This document shows positions 1 through 5,345 of a DNA stretch of 7,179 nucleotides, one piece after another; position 1 is the first letter of the stretch, and each line of letters starts with the position of its first letter. The stretch comes from Hyphomicrobiales bacterium (GTDB lineage Bacteria > Pseudomonadota > Alphaproteobacteria > Rhizobiales > Devosiaceae), in NCBI GenBank assembly GCA_027082895.1, contig JALWTJ010000174.1, forward strand, positions 1 through 7,179, written 5' to 3'. Position numbers and translations under genes: made by a program. The notes beneath the pieces were generated by a model, which was not told where the DNA came from, did not search any database, and saw only the letters and a list, made by a program, of their open reading frames with translations.

Positions 1-186
1 CCAGTTGATGGCATCGGGCTCGCACAGCGGGTGCAGGAAATAAAGGCTCCCCATGTCGCGCAACAGGCGTTGCATGTCTTCCTGGTAAAGCGGGTCGACC
101 CCGAATGCTGGCGAGGGCAGGACTGCCGCAAGGGCCGCAAGGGCCACGAAGGACGAAGAAAGAAAATGGGAGAATACCGGTTTCAT
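1..186 (-). CDS. TIGR02301/DUF2385 family secreted protein, N-terminal fragment
   Basis: Only the first 62 codons are present; the gene continues past the left edge. The start is the ATG at 186-184. Residues 1-29 form a clear Sec signal peptide: a lysine at position 2, a hydrophobic Ala/Leu core at about 13-23, and a likely cleavage site after A-F-G (27-29), leaving a mature protein that begins VDPLYQ. The following stretch (YQEDMQRLLRDMGSLYFLHP, then LCEPDAINW) has the pattern I know from the TIGR02301/DUF2385 family of alphaproteobacteria: a short helix, then 'lG.lhyLr.LC', then a Trp. The function of that family is unknown and a periplasmic location is inferred from the signal. No good Shine-Dalgarno sequence precedes the ATG; a possible promoter sits almost on top of the start (see that entry). 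The upstream neighbour on the same strand is the DUF3179 gene, 174 bp away. The family call rests on a short fragment. Confidence 0.72.
   Translation of the reverse strand, partial: MKPVFSHFLSSSFVALAALAAVLPSPAFGVDPLYQEDMQRLLRDMGSLYFLHPLCEPDAINW
125..145. repeat. 9-bp tandem repeat inside a signal-peptide core
   Basis: The nonamer GCCGCAAGG occurs twice in tandem (125-133 and 134-142) and is followed by the first three bases of a third copy. It lies in frame in the DUF2385-family gene and encodes the duplicated Ala-Leu-Ala unit at residues 15-17 and 18-20, in the hydrophobic core of the signal peptide. Gain or loss of one copy would change the core by three residues without a frameshift. It may be no more than codon bias in an Ala/Leu-rich signal. 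Confidence 0.6.
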
Positions 187-193
187 GACGGGC

Positions 194-223
194 TTGATAG
201 CCCCACGACGCCGATACTTTCAA
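194..223 (-). promoter_or_regulatory. Possible promoter of the DUF2385-family gene, nearly leaderless
   Basis: Read on the minus strand, TTGAAA (223-218) is five of six to the -35 consensus, and TATCAA (199-194) is four of six to the -10 consensus, with an 18-bp spacer. Shifting the -10 by one base to CTATCA gives a 17-bp spacer. Transcription would start about 7 bp further on, at or next to the ATG at 186, so the message would have almost no leader. That fits the lack of a Shine-Dalgarno sequence. The -10 overlaps a small inverted repeat, GGGCT-TGAT-AGCCC (190-203). This is a by-eye match only. Confidence 0.33.
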
Positions 224-280
224 GGGGAAAGCGTGCGTTTTGGTACTCGTGAAGGAACTGCTGTGCCGCGCGCACACCAA

Positions 281-301
281 CTGCCCCGCTGAACGGGACA
301 G
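281..301 (-). terminator. Second hairpin downstream of the DUF3179 gene
   Basis: An inverted repeat pairs 281-288 with 294-301 around a 5-nt loop. In the minus-strand transcript the stem has 8 pairs, one of them G-U. On the plus strand that position is a C-A mismatch, so the structure suits minus-strand RNA better. It lies 60-80 nt after the DUF3179 stop. No T-run follows, so it is not a standard intrinsic terminator; an RNA-stabilising 3' hairpin is equally possible. Confidence 0.35.
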
Positions 302-311
302 CAGGGCACGC

Positions 312-339
312 GCCGGCCCGCAAGGGCATGCGGACCGGC
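312..339 (-). terminator. First hairpin downstream of the DUF3179 gene
   Basis: GCCGGCCCGC (312-321) pairs with GCGGACCGGC (330-339) around an 8-nt loop. In minus-strand RNA all 10 positions pair, one of them as G-U; on the plus strand the same position is a mismatch. The hairpin begins about 22 nt after the DUF3179 stop, the right place for transcript termination or 3'-end protection, and a second hairpin follows at 281-301. There is no T-run after it, so Rho-independent termination is not assured. Confidence 0.4.
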
Positions 340-360
340 ACGGCATTGGAAATGGCCGTA

Positions 361-1356
361 TCAGTTTTCCAGTTGCACGATCTCCAGATCCGGCTTGAAG
401 GCCCGCGCGGCAAAGGCAAAGGTGACCGTGTACAGCACGGGCTCCGGCTTCTCTCCGTCCACCCGGTAGACCTCGATATTGCCCACGTCGGCCCCTTCGG
501 AAATCTGGCGCGTATCCAGCGCCGAGGCCTGTCCGGCCGACCAGCGAAATTCCAGTGGCCCGATCCGTACCGGCGCATTCTTGCGAAGATAGGGCAGGGT
601 GACCGCCACCGGCTTGTCCCCGATATCTACATAGGCAATGCGCATCATGGGCTCGATGTCCGTGGGCAACTCGCCCCGGAACAGGAAGGGAATGGAAGAT
701 ATCTCGTCATAATTGACATAAGGGTTCTGTCCGACTGCCCGGGCGCGCCGCGGGTCCGGCTGCAACACTTCCCCGTCCGGGTAGCGTTGCCGGAACAGGT
801 CCATGCTGATCAGGAAGGAGGGGAAGGTCTTGAGCTTTTCTCCCGCCCGTTTCCCGACGATCGCTTCGCCGTTGAACTGCTGCCACCAGTTCTGTTCCTT
901 GCGGTCATACATGACCAGATCCGAATTGCGCAGCTTTCCCGTGGTGCCGAAGGTTGTCGGCTCCCCGTCCAGCGTGCGTTCGAAAACGATGGAGGTATTG
1001 CACAGGGGGCAGAAGGTGACCGCCACGTCCAGCCCGCCGATGGTGTCATTGACGATTTCGTGCCACATCAGGATGCGCAAGGGATAGGCCCGCGAAACCC
1101 CGTTATGGGAAAAGGCGATTACCGGTTCGTTGCCCGGGATCTTGTTTTCTTCGGCTACCGGCAGGAAGGTCGGCGCGTCGATGGAGGGGATCTGGTCCGG
1201 CCCGATCACGTCGATGACTTCGCTCAGATCAATGGTGGTCTTGGAAAAATCCGTTTCCCATTTTTCAAGCGGGCGTCCGAATTCCTGCGCCATGGAGGGG
1301 GAAGCGGCGGGGATGATCGCCATCAGAACCGCCAGCAGAAGTCCTTTGTTGAGCAT
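361..1356 (-). CDS. DUF3179 domain-containing secreted protein
   Basis: A 331-aa protein of unknown function. Residues 1-23 are a Sec signal peptide: Lys4, a hydrophobic stretch LLLAVLMAII, and cleavage expected after S-M-A (21-23), so the mature protein is probably periplasmic. The DUF3179 hallmarks follow in order: YPLRILMWHEIVND (91-104, with H99-E100), FCPLCNTSIVF (115-125, with Cys116 and Cys119 in a C-P-L-C pair), the GTTGKLRNSDLVMYDR block (127-142), NWWQQFNGEAIVG (146-158), and a less conserved C-terminal beta-rich part. The CxxC pair could bind a metal or be redox-active; that is inference. The start is supported by GGGAGA at 1367-1362, five bases before the ATG, and by the signal peptide. 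The TGA stop is followed by two hairpins. The neighbours on the same strand are separated by 144 bp upstream and 174 bp downstream, so it may be transcribed alone. The family call is firm; the function is not known. Confidence 0.9.
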   Translation of the reverse strand: MLNKGLLLAVLMAIIPAASPSMAQEFGRPLEKWETDFSKTTIDLSEVIDVIGPDQIPSIDAPTFLPVAEENKIPGNEPVIAFSHNGVSRAYPLRILMWHEIVNDTIGGLDVAVTFCPLCNTSIVFERTLDGEPTTFGTTGKLRNSDLVMYDRKEQNWWQQFNGEAIVGKRAGEKLKTFPSFLISMDLFRQRYPDGEVLQPDPRRARAVGQNPYVNYDEISSIPFLFRGELPTDIEPMMRIAYVDIGDKPVAVTLPYLRKNAPVRIGPLEFRWSAGQASALDTRQISEGADVGNIEVYRVDGEKPEPVLYTVTFAFAARAFKPDLEIVQLEN

Positions 1357-1413
1357 GCTTGTCTCCCGTTGTGAGTGGCATGCAGGCTCGCATGTAGCGG
1401 CCGGTTTGCCAAT

Positions 1414-1437
1414 TCACCCCTGTTCACAGGCGGGTGA
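1414..1437 (-). terminator. Hairpin between the uncharacterised gene and the DUF3179 gene
   Basis: On the minus strand, TCACC, a 2-nt bulge (CG), CCTG, a TGAA tetraloop, CAGG and GGTGA form a 9-bp stem. It lies 64 nt after the stop of the uncharacterised gene and about 58 nt before the DUF3179 start codon. It could end the upstream transcript or sit in the DUF3179 leader. No T-run follows it. I could not find a convincing promoter for the DUF3179 gene in the rest of this gap. Confidence 0.28.
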
Positions 1438-1500
1438 GAAGAAGACTGGCGCAGAACAAGGGAACGGATGTGCAGAAAGGGGAAACGGTCAAAACCCGCT

Positions 1501-1998
1501 TCAGGCGAACAGATCGTCGATGGCCGACTGGGTGGCCGTCACGTCTTCCGCTTCTGCCGGAGTTTCATGGATCAGGCCCGCCACCACGTCCCGCTGCTGC
1601 CGGATCCGCGCAAACAGGTCCGGGCAGGGCTCCGCCTGTTCCTGATGGATCAGGATCAGGTCGATCAGTTCTTCCACCGCCGCTTCGAACGCGCGGCGGC
1701 GCGCGCATTGCAGGGAGCGGAAGGCGTCAAGAACGGTCCTGGCCCCGGCAAAGCCGGAGCGGGCAAAATGGGTTTCGTAGTCAATGGGCAGCCAGTCGCT
1801 GAGCACATCCTGTTCCATGGACCCGTCATGGACCAGTTCCGCCAGCATGATATATTCGTTGAAAAGGTTCAGGAAATCCGTTGCCAGCCCGGTTTGCGGG
1901 TTGACATTCGCCGCGACCAGTTCGTCGTGGGACGGGCTGGGCACCCAATCGTCGCAATAGACGTCGCTGTTGTGCATGTTCATGTCCATCATGGGCAT
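1501..1998 (-). CDS. Uncharacterised conserved alphaproteobacterial protein
   Basis: A protein of about 165 aa with no signal peptide or membrane segment, probably cytoplasmic. The central part VNPQTGLATDFLNLFNEYIM, followed by a D-W-L-P-I-D-Y-E-T-H-F-A-R-S-G-F segment, resembles an unnamed family that I recall in alphaproteobacteria. I know no function for it. The rest is helical and acidic, with a cluster of Arg residues (CARRRAF), and the protein ends in QSAIDDLFA, like the 'SQxxIDxLF' tail or head motifs of some chemotaxis and flagellar proteins. The start is uncertain: ATGs at 1998, 1992, 1989, 1983 and 1977 are all in frame (M-P-M-M-D-M-N-M), none with a clear Shine-Dalgarno sequence. 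The frame is also open upstream to 2097, but that stretch looks non-family and would crowd the divergent SRAP gene. It is transcribed away from the SRAP gene, with about 119 bp between the chosen starts. Confidence 0.7.
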   Translation of the reverse strand: MPMMDMNMHNSDVYCDDWVPSPSHDELVAANVNPQTGLATDFLNLFNEYIMLAELVHDGSMEQDVLSDWLPIDYETHFARSGFAGARTVLDAFRSLQCARRRAFEAAVEELIDLILIHQEQAEPCPDLFARIRQQRDVVAGLIHETPAEAEDVTATQSAIDDLFA

Positions 1999-2117
1999 AT
2001 TTGCGCCCAATCTGCTTGCCCACGGGTGAACGGGTCCGGAGGTATTTTCCCTCATCCTGCCGCATGCCAGTCCGGCATTGCTTGCCAGCCTGGACAAAAC
2101 CGGTCAGGATTGCCCCC

Positions 2118-2912
2118 ATGTGCGGTCGATTTACCCTTCTTCTGTCCTGGTCGGAAATCCATGATCTTTTGCAGGGGTTCGTTTCCCACCTTCAGGCCGA
2201 TGCGCCACCCGAACTTGCCGGGGCACCGCCCCGCTATAACATTGCCCCCACCCAGCCCATTCTGGTTCTGCTGCGCGAAGCGGGCAAAACCCGTCCGCGC
2301 CTGATGCGCTGGGGCCTGGTTCCCGAATGGGTCGCGGATCCGGCCACCTTTCCCCTGATCATCAATGCGCGCGGCGAAACCCTGACGGAAAAAGCCTCCT
2401 TTCGCAACGCGGTGAAAAACCGGCGCTGCATCGTTCCGTGTTCGGGTTATTATGAATGGCAGCGTCACCCCGATGCCACAAAGACCCCGACCTATATCTT
2501 CCGGTGTGACAAAAGACCCTTCCTGATGGCAGGGCTCTGGTCCACCTGGGTGGGGCCTGAGGGCGAGGAAGTGGATACCGCCGCCATCGTGACCACCAGC
2601 GCCAATGCGGAGCTTGAGCCGGTGCATCACCGCATGCCGGCCATGCTGGAGGGCGAACAGGTGGAACAGTGGCTCGATACCGGCAACGTCAACGCCCAGC
2701 GGGCCCGACAACTGATTGCTCCGGCCGCGACGGGTGTTGCGTGCCACTACCCGGTTTCCGCTCGTGTCAATTCCCCCGCCAATGATGATGAAACCCTGAT
2801 CCGGCCCGCCAGCGAAAAGACGCGCCTCCCGGACGGGGCGGACAGCGCCGACAAGGATGCCGAACGGGACGGCAATCAGTCCCGCGCGCCCCGGCAACTG
2901 GACCTGTTCTGA
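2118..2912 (+). CDS. SRAP/HMCES/YedK-family abasic-site-processing protein
   Basis: A 264-aa SOS-response-associated peptidase (SRAP) protein. The family forms a thiazolidine crosslink between its N-terminal cysteine and abasic sites in single-stranded DNA, which shields them at forks. The start at 2118 is fixed by MCGRF: Cys2 becomes N-terminal after Met removal. AGGA at 2106-2109 lies 8 bases upstream. Family blocks follow in order: RYNIAPTQ (39-46), RWGLVPEW (64-71), INARGET (82-88, with Asn83), CSGYYEW (108-114, with Glu113), HHRMP (170-174; His170 aligns with the catalytic His of E. coli YedK), and VNSPANDDETLI (217-228). All expected active-site residues are present. A hydrophilic, probably disordered tail (about 231-259) ends in QLDLF, a match to the beta-clamp-binding consensus. 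It is divergent from the gene to its left and convergent with the FAD oxidoreductase, 16 bp between stops. No LexA box was recognised upstream. Confidence 0.95.
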   Translation: MCGRFTLLLSWSEIHDLLQGFVSHLQADAPPELAGAPPRYNIAPTQPILVLLREAGKTRPRLMRWGLVPEWVADPATFPLIINARGETLTEKASFRNAVKNRRCIVPCSGYYEWQRHPDATKTPTYIFRCDKRPFLMAGLWSTWVGPEGEEVDTAAIVTTSANAELEPVHHRMPAMLEGEQVEQWLDTGNVNAQRARQLIAPAATGVACHYPVSARVNSPANDDETLIRPASEKTRLPDGADSADKDAERDGNQSRAPRQLDLF

Positions 2913-2928
2913 AGCAACGGGTCGGTTT

Positions 2929-4389
2929 TCAGGTTTCGGCAGGCGGTTCAGTCTCGGCCAGCAGTTCGGGAGCCAGCACCTTGCCCGGGTTCATGATATT
3001 GTTGGGATCCAGCGTCCGCTTGATGCGCGCCATGAGGTGCAGGGCCACCGGGTCCTTGTGGGCGAGCAGCAGGTCGGTCTTGAGCTGGCCCACCCCGTGT
3101 TCGGCGGAAAACGAGCCGTTCAGATCAAACACGATGCCATGAATGGCATCATGGACCGGCTGCGCACCTGCCATGTAGGCGGCCGGGTCCGCCCCTTCGG
3201 GCTGGGTGAAGTTGAAATGGATATTGCCGTCCCCCAGGTGGCCGAACGGGCAGGGGCGGATGCCCGGCACGATCTTTTCGGCCGCTTCGACGCCCCGGGA
3301 AATCAGTTCGGGCACCGCCGAAACGGGCACGGATACGTCGTGCTTGATGGAGGCCCCTTCAAGGGACTGGGTGGAACTCATCTGCTCGCGCACCTGCCAC
3401 AGGAAATCCCGTTCCGAAAGCGAACGGGCAATCACCGCATCCGCAATCAGTTCCGCCTCGAATGCGGCCTCCAGTCCTTCGGCCAGCAGGCCTTCCTGTC
3501 CGCCCCGGGGCCGGGAAATTTCGGCCAGAACGTACCAGGGGGAGAGGCTGGCCGCCGGATCACGTTCGATCACCTTGTGCTTGAGCTGCATCTGGATACC
3601 GAACCGGGGCATCAACTCGAACGCGGTCAGCGTGTTGCCGCTGCGTTCGGCCATGAAACGGAACAGGCGCAGCGCGGCTGCCGGGGACGCAACATTGATC
3701 CAGGCGGTTTCGTGATCTTCGGGCTGGGGAAACAGGCTGAGGCTGGCCGCGGTGATGAAGCCCAGCGTTCCTTCCGCACCCACGAACAGGTTGGACAGGT
3801 CATAGCCCGTATTGTTCTTTTTCAGCCCGTTCAGTCCCTGATAGAGCGCGCCATCGGGCATCACTGCCTCGATACCCATGCACAGCTTGCGCGCATTGCC
3901 GTAGGCCAGCACCTGTACCCCCCCGGCATTGGTGGACAGCACACCGCCAATCTGCGCGCTGCCCTGGGAGGCAATGGCAAGGGGAAACAGAAGCTTTTCT
4001 TCCGTCGCCCGCTCCTGCACCTCCTGCAGGGTAACCCCGGCCTCCGCCACCATGAAACCGGCCTCCCGGTCAAGGCTGCGGATGGCGTTCAGCCGCTCCA
4101 GGGAAACAATGATTTCGCGGCCGGTCAGCGGAATCTGTCCCCCCACCAGTCCGGTATTTCCCCCCTGCGGGACAAGGGGCACCTTGTTTTCATTGGCCCA
4201 GCGGACCAGTTCCTGCAATTTTTCGCGTGTCGGGGGCTGCACGGCGGCCACCGGTGCCGTATGGAACCGGTGCCGCGGCTCGTCGATGAAGCGGGCAAGG
4301 GCGTTGGCGGAGGAAAAGACGTGTCTGTCGCCCAGCATGGCGTGCAGCTGTCGCACGATGCTGTCGGCGCTAAGGGGGGAGGCGGCCAT
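2929..4389 (-). CDS. FAD-binding oxidoreductase, GlcD / D-2-hydroxyglutarate dehydrogenase type
   Basis: A 486-aa flavoprotein of the vanillyl-alcohol-oxidase fold group that oxidises D-2-hydroxy acids. The N-terminal FAD-binding half (about 45-215) carries PQGGNTGLVGG (74-84), the pyrophosphate-binding loop typical of D-2-hydroxyglutarate and D-lactate dehydrogenases, then SAQIGGVLSTNAGG (144-157) and NNTGYDLSNLFVGAEGTLG (192-210). The C-terminal substrate domain (about 217-470) has KHDVSVP (349-355), FGHLGDGNIHFN (382-393, with His384 and His391), SAEHGVG (428-434, with Glu430) and the closing NIMNPGKVL (464-472). His384, His391 and Glu430 are in the places of the metal ligands of D-2-hydroxyglutarate dehydrogenases. 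D-2-hydroxyglutarate is the best guess for substrate, with D-lactate or glycolate possible. No signal peptide or membrane segment is seen. The ATG at 4389 gives the usual family N-terminus but lacks a strong Shine-Dalgarno sequence. It is divergent from fabI, 112 bp between starts. Confidence 0.9.
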   Translation of the reverse strand: MAASPLSADSIVRQLHAMLGDRHVFSSANALARFIDEPRHRFHTAPVAAVQPPTREKLQELVRWANENKVPLVPQGGNTGLVGGQIPLTGREIIVSLERLNAIRSLDREAGFMVAEAGVTLQEVQERATEEKLLFPLAIASQGSAQIGGVLSTNAGGVQVLAYGNARKLCMGIEAVMPDGALYQGLNGLKKNNTGYDLSNLFVGAEGTLGFITAASLSLFPQPEDHETAWINVASPAAALRLFRFMAERSGNTLTAFELMPRFGIQMQLKHKVIERDPAASLSPWYVLAEISRPRGGQEGLLAEGLEAAFEAELIADAVIARSLSERDFLWQVREQMSSTQSLEGASIKHDVSVPVSAVPELISRGVEAAEKIVPGIRPCPFGHLGDGNIHFNFTQPEGADPAAYMAGAQPVHDAIHGIVFDLNGSFSAEHGVGQLKTDLLLAHKDPVALHLMARIKRTLDPNNIMNPGKVLAPELLAETEPPAET

Positions 4390-4490
4390 AATTCTGTGGG
4401 CAGGTCCATTTGTTGGGCGGGATAACTTGCCCCGCATCTTGGCCTGTGCCACAAGCAAATTCAACACGCATCTGGTCATTGGGCACACTT

Positions 4491-4495
4491 GGAGA
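4491..4495 (+). promoter_or_regulatory. Ribosome binding site that sets the fabI start
   Basis: GGAGA lies 6 bases before the ATG at 4502. The other in-frame ATG, at 4529, would begin at the core MAGKRGLIMG but has no such site in front of it. The site therefore favours the longer protein with nine extra N-terminal residues. Short N-terminal extensions of this kind are usual in alphaproteobacterial FabI proteins. Confidence 0.65.
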
Positions 4496-4501
4496 CAGGC
4501 A

Positions 4502-5308
4502 ATGGAAAACGGTTCGGTTTCAGGATTGATGGCAGGCAAGCGCGGTCTGATCATGGGTGTGGCAAACAAGCGCTCCATCGCCTTTGGCATCGCCCGCGCC
4601 CTGCGGGATGCCGGTGCACAGATCGCCCTGAGCTACCAGGGGGAAGTGCTGCAACGCCGGGTGGCACCCCTGGCCGAGGAACTGGGTTGCGACCTGATGG
4701 TGGAGTGCGATGTCACCGACGACAACGCCATTGACAAGACCTTCGCGACCCTGAAGGAAAAATGGGGCGGGCTGGATTTTCTCGTCCACGCCATCGGCTT
4801 TTCCAACAAGGAGGAACTGGAAGGGCGCTATGTGGATACGACGGCGGAAAACTTTGCCCTGACCATGAATGTTTCCGTCTATTCCTTCACCGCTGTTGCC
4901 CGGCGTGCGCAGGCCCTGATGGCCGATGGGGGAAGCATGCTGACCCTGACCTATAACGGCTCCCAGAAAGTGGTTCCCAACTACAATGTCATGGGGGTGG
5001 CCAAGGCGGCGCTGGAGTCCAGCGTCCGCTATCTCGCCGCTGATCTGGGACCGCAGAATATCCGGGTCAATTCCATTTCTGCCGGCGCCATCAAGACGCT
5101 TGCCGCGGCCGGCATTTCGGATTTTCGCTCCATGCTGGCCTATCAGGAAGCAACCGCTCCCCTGCGCCGCAACATCACCGCCCGCGAGGTGGGCAATGCC
5201 GCCCTTTACCTGCTGTCCGATCTGTCCAGCGGCGTGACGGGGGAAAATCATTATGTGGATGGCGGCTACAACATCATGGGCATGAGCGTTCTGGATTCCT
5301 CCGAGTAA
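4502..5308 (+). CDS. fabI: Enoyl-[acyl-carrier-protein] reductase (NADH) FabI
   Basis: A 268-aa cytoplasmic short-chain-dehydrogenase-type enzyme that performs the last reduction of each type II fatty-acid elongation cycle, trans-2-enoyl-ACP to acyl-ACP. The N-terminal KRGLIMGVANKRSIAFGIA (13-31) is the FabI form of the Rossmann cofactor loop, followed by CDVTDD (69-74) and VHAIGF (95-100). The catalytic pair is Tyr151 and Tyr161 with Lys168 in YNVMGVAK, with the same 10-residue and 7-residue spacings as E. coli Tyr146, Tyr156 and Lys163. The substrate loop SAGAIKTLAAAGISDF (193-208) and VDGGYNIMGM (252-261) complete the family pattern. Gly99, Met164 and Phe208 match the E. coli triclosan-contact residues Gly93, Met159 and Phe203, so no resistance substitution is seen at those sites. 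It is first of three plus-strand genes, 37 bp before the phosphatase. No convincing promoter was found in the 112-bp gap shared with the divergent oxidoreductase gene. Confidence 0.96.
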   Translation: MENGSVSGLMAGKRGLIMGVANKRSIAFGIARALRDAGAQIALSYQGEVLQRRVAPLAEELGCDLMVECDVTDDNAIDKTFATLKEKWGGLDFLVHAIGFSNKEELEGRYVDTTAENFALTMNVSVYSFTAVARRAQALMADGGSMLTLTYNGSQKVVPNYNVMGVAKAALESSVRYLAADLGPQNIRVNSISAGAIKTLAAAGISDFRSMLAYQEATAPLRRNITAREVGNAALYLLSDLSSGVTGENHYVDGGYNIMGMSVLDSSE

Positions 5309-5345
5309 CGCGGTTGGCACGTCTATCCTGGAAAGTACTGAGCAG

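Noticed and set aside
328..1374. Long plus-strand open frame covering the whole DUF3179 gene
   Set aside because: It is antisense to a gene with clear family motifs and a ribosome site. Its product is rich in Arg, Gly and His with no recognisable domain, as expected for a shadow frame in GC-rich DNA.
1379..1394. CATGC/GCATG inverted repeat in the DUF3179 leader
   Set aside because: A 5-bp stem with a 6-nt loop is common by chance, and nothing else marks it as an operator or riboswitch.
2001..2117. Upstream extension of the SRAP gene to an ATG at 2001
   Set aside because: SRAP activity requires Cys at position 2 after Met, which fixes the start at 2118, where a Shine-Dalgarno sequence is present.
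2040..2117. LexA/SOS operator before the SRAP gene
   Set aside because: I looked for the alphaproteobacterial GTTC-N7-GTTC pattern and an E. coli-type CTG-N10-CAG box at the right place and saw neither. The only repeat is a small ATGCC/GGCAT inverted repeat (2064-2078).
2052..2897. Minus-strand open frame opposite the SRAP gene
   Set aside because: The SRAP frame has the complete active site, and the opposite frame encodes a Gly/His/Arg-rich product with no family pattern.
2857..4425. 522-codon plus-strand open frame opposite the FAD oxidoreductase
   Set aside because: The minus-strand frame carries all flavoprotein motifs in order; the plus-strand product has none. It is a shadow despite its length.
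4390..4490. Promoters in the divergent gap between the oxidoreductase gene and fabI
   Set aside because: Both genes must be transcribed from somewhere near here, but no -35/-10 pair with acceptable spacing stood out on either strand, so none was annotated.
4390..4590. Upstream extension of the FAD oxidoreductase to an ATG at 4590
   Set aside because: It would overlap the 5' end of fabI by 89 bp, and the added 67 residues look unlike the family's N-terminus. The ATG at 4389 gives the usual start.
5311..5328. Sigma-54-like promoter (TTGGCACG) before the phosphatase gene
   Set aside because: Only the -24 half matches. Ten bases after GG there is CT rather than the required GC, and TTGC is missing.
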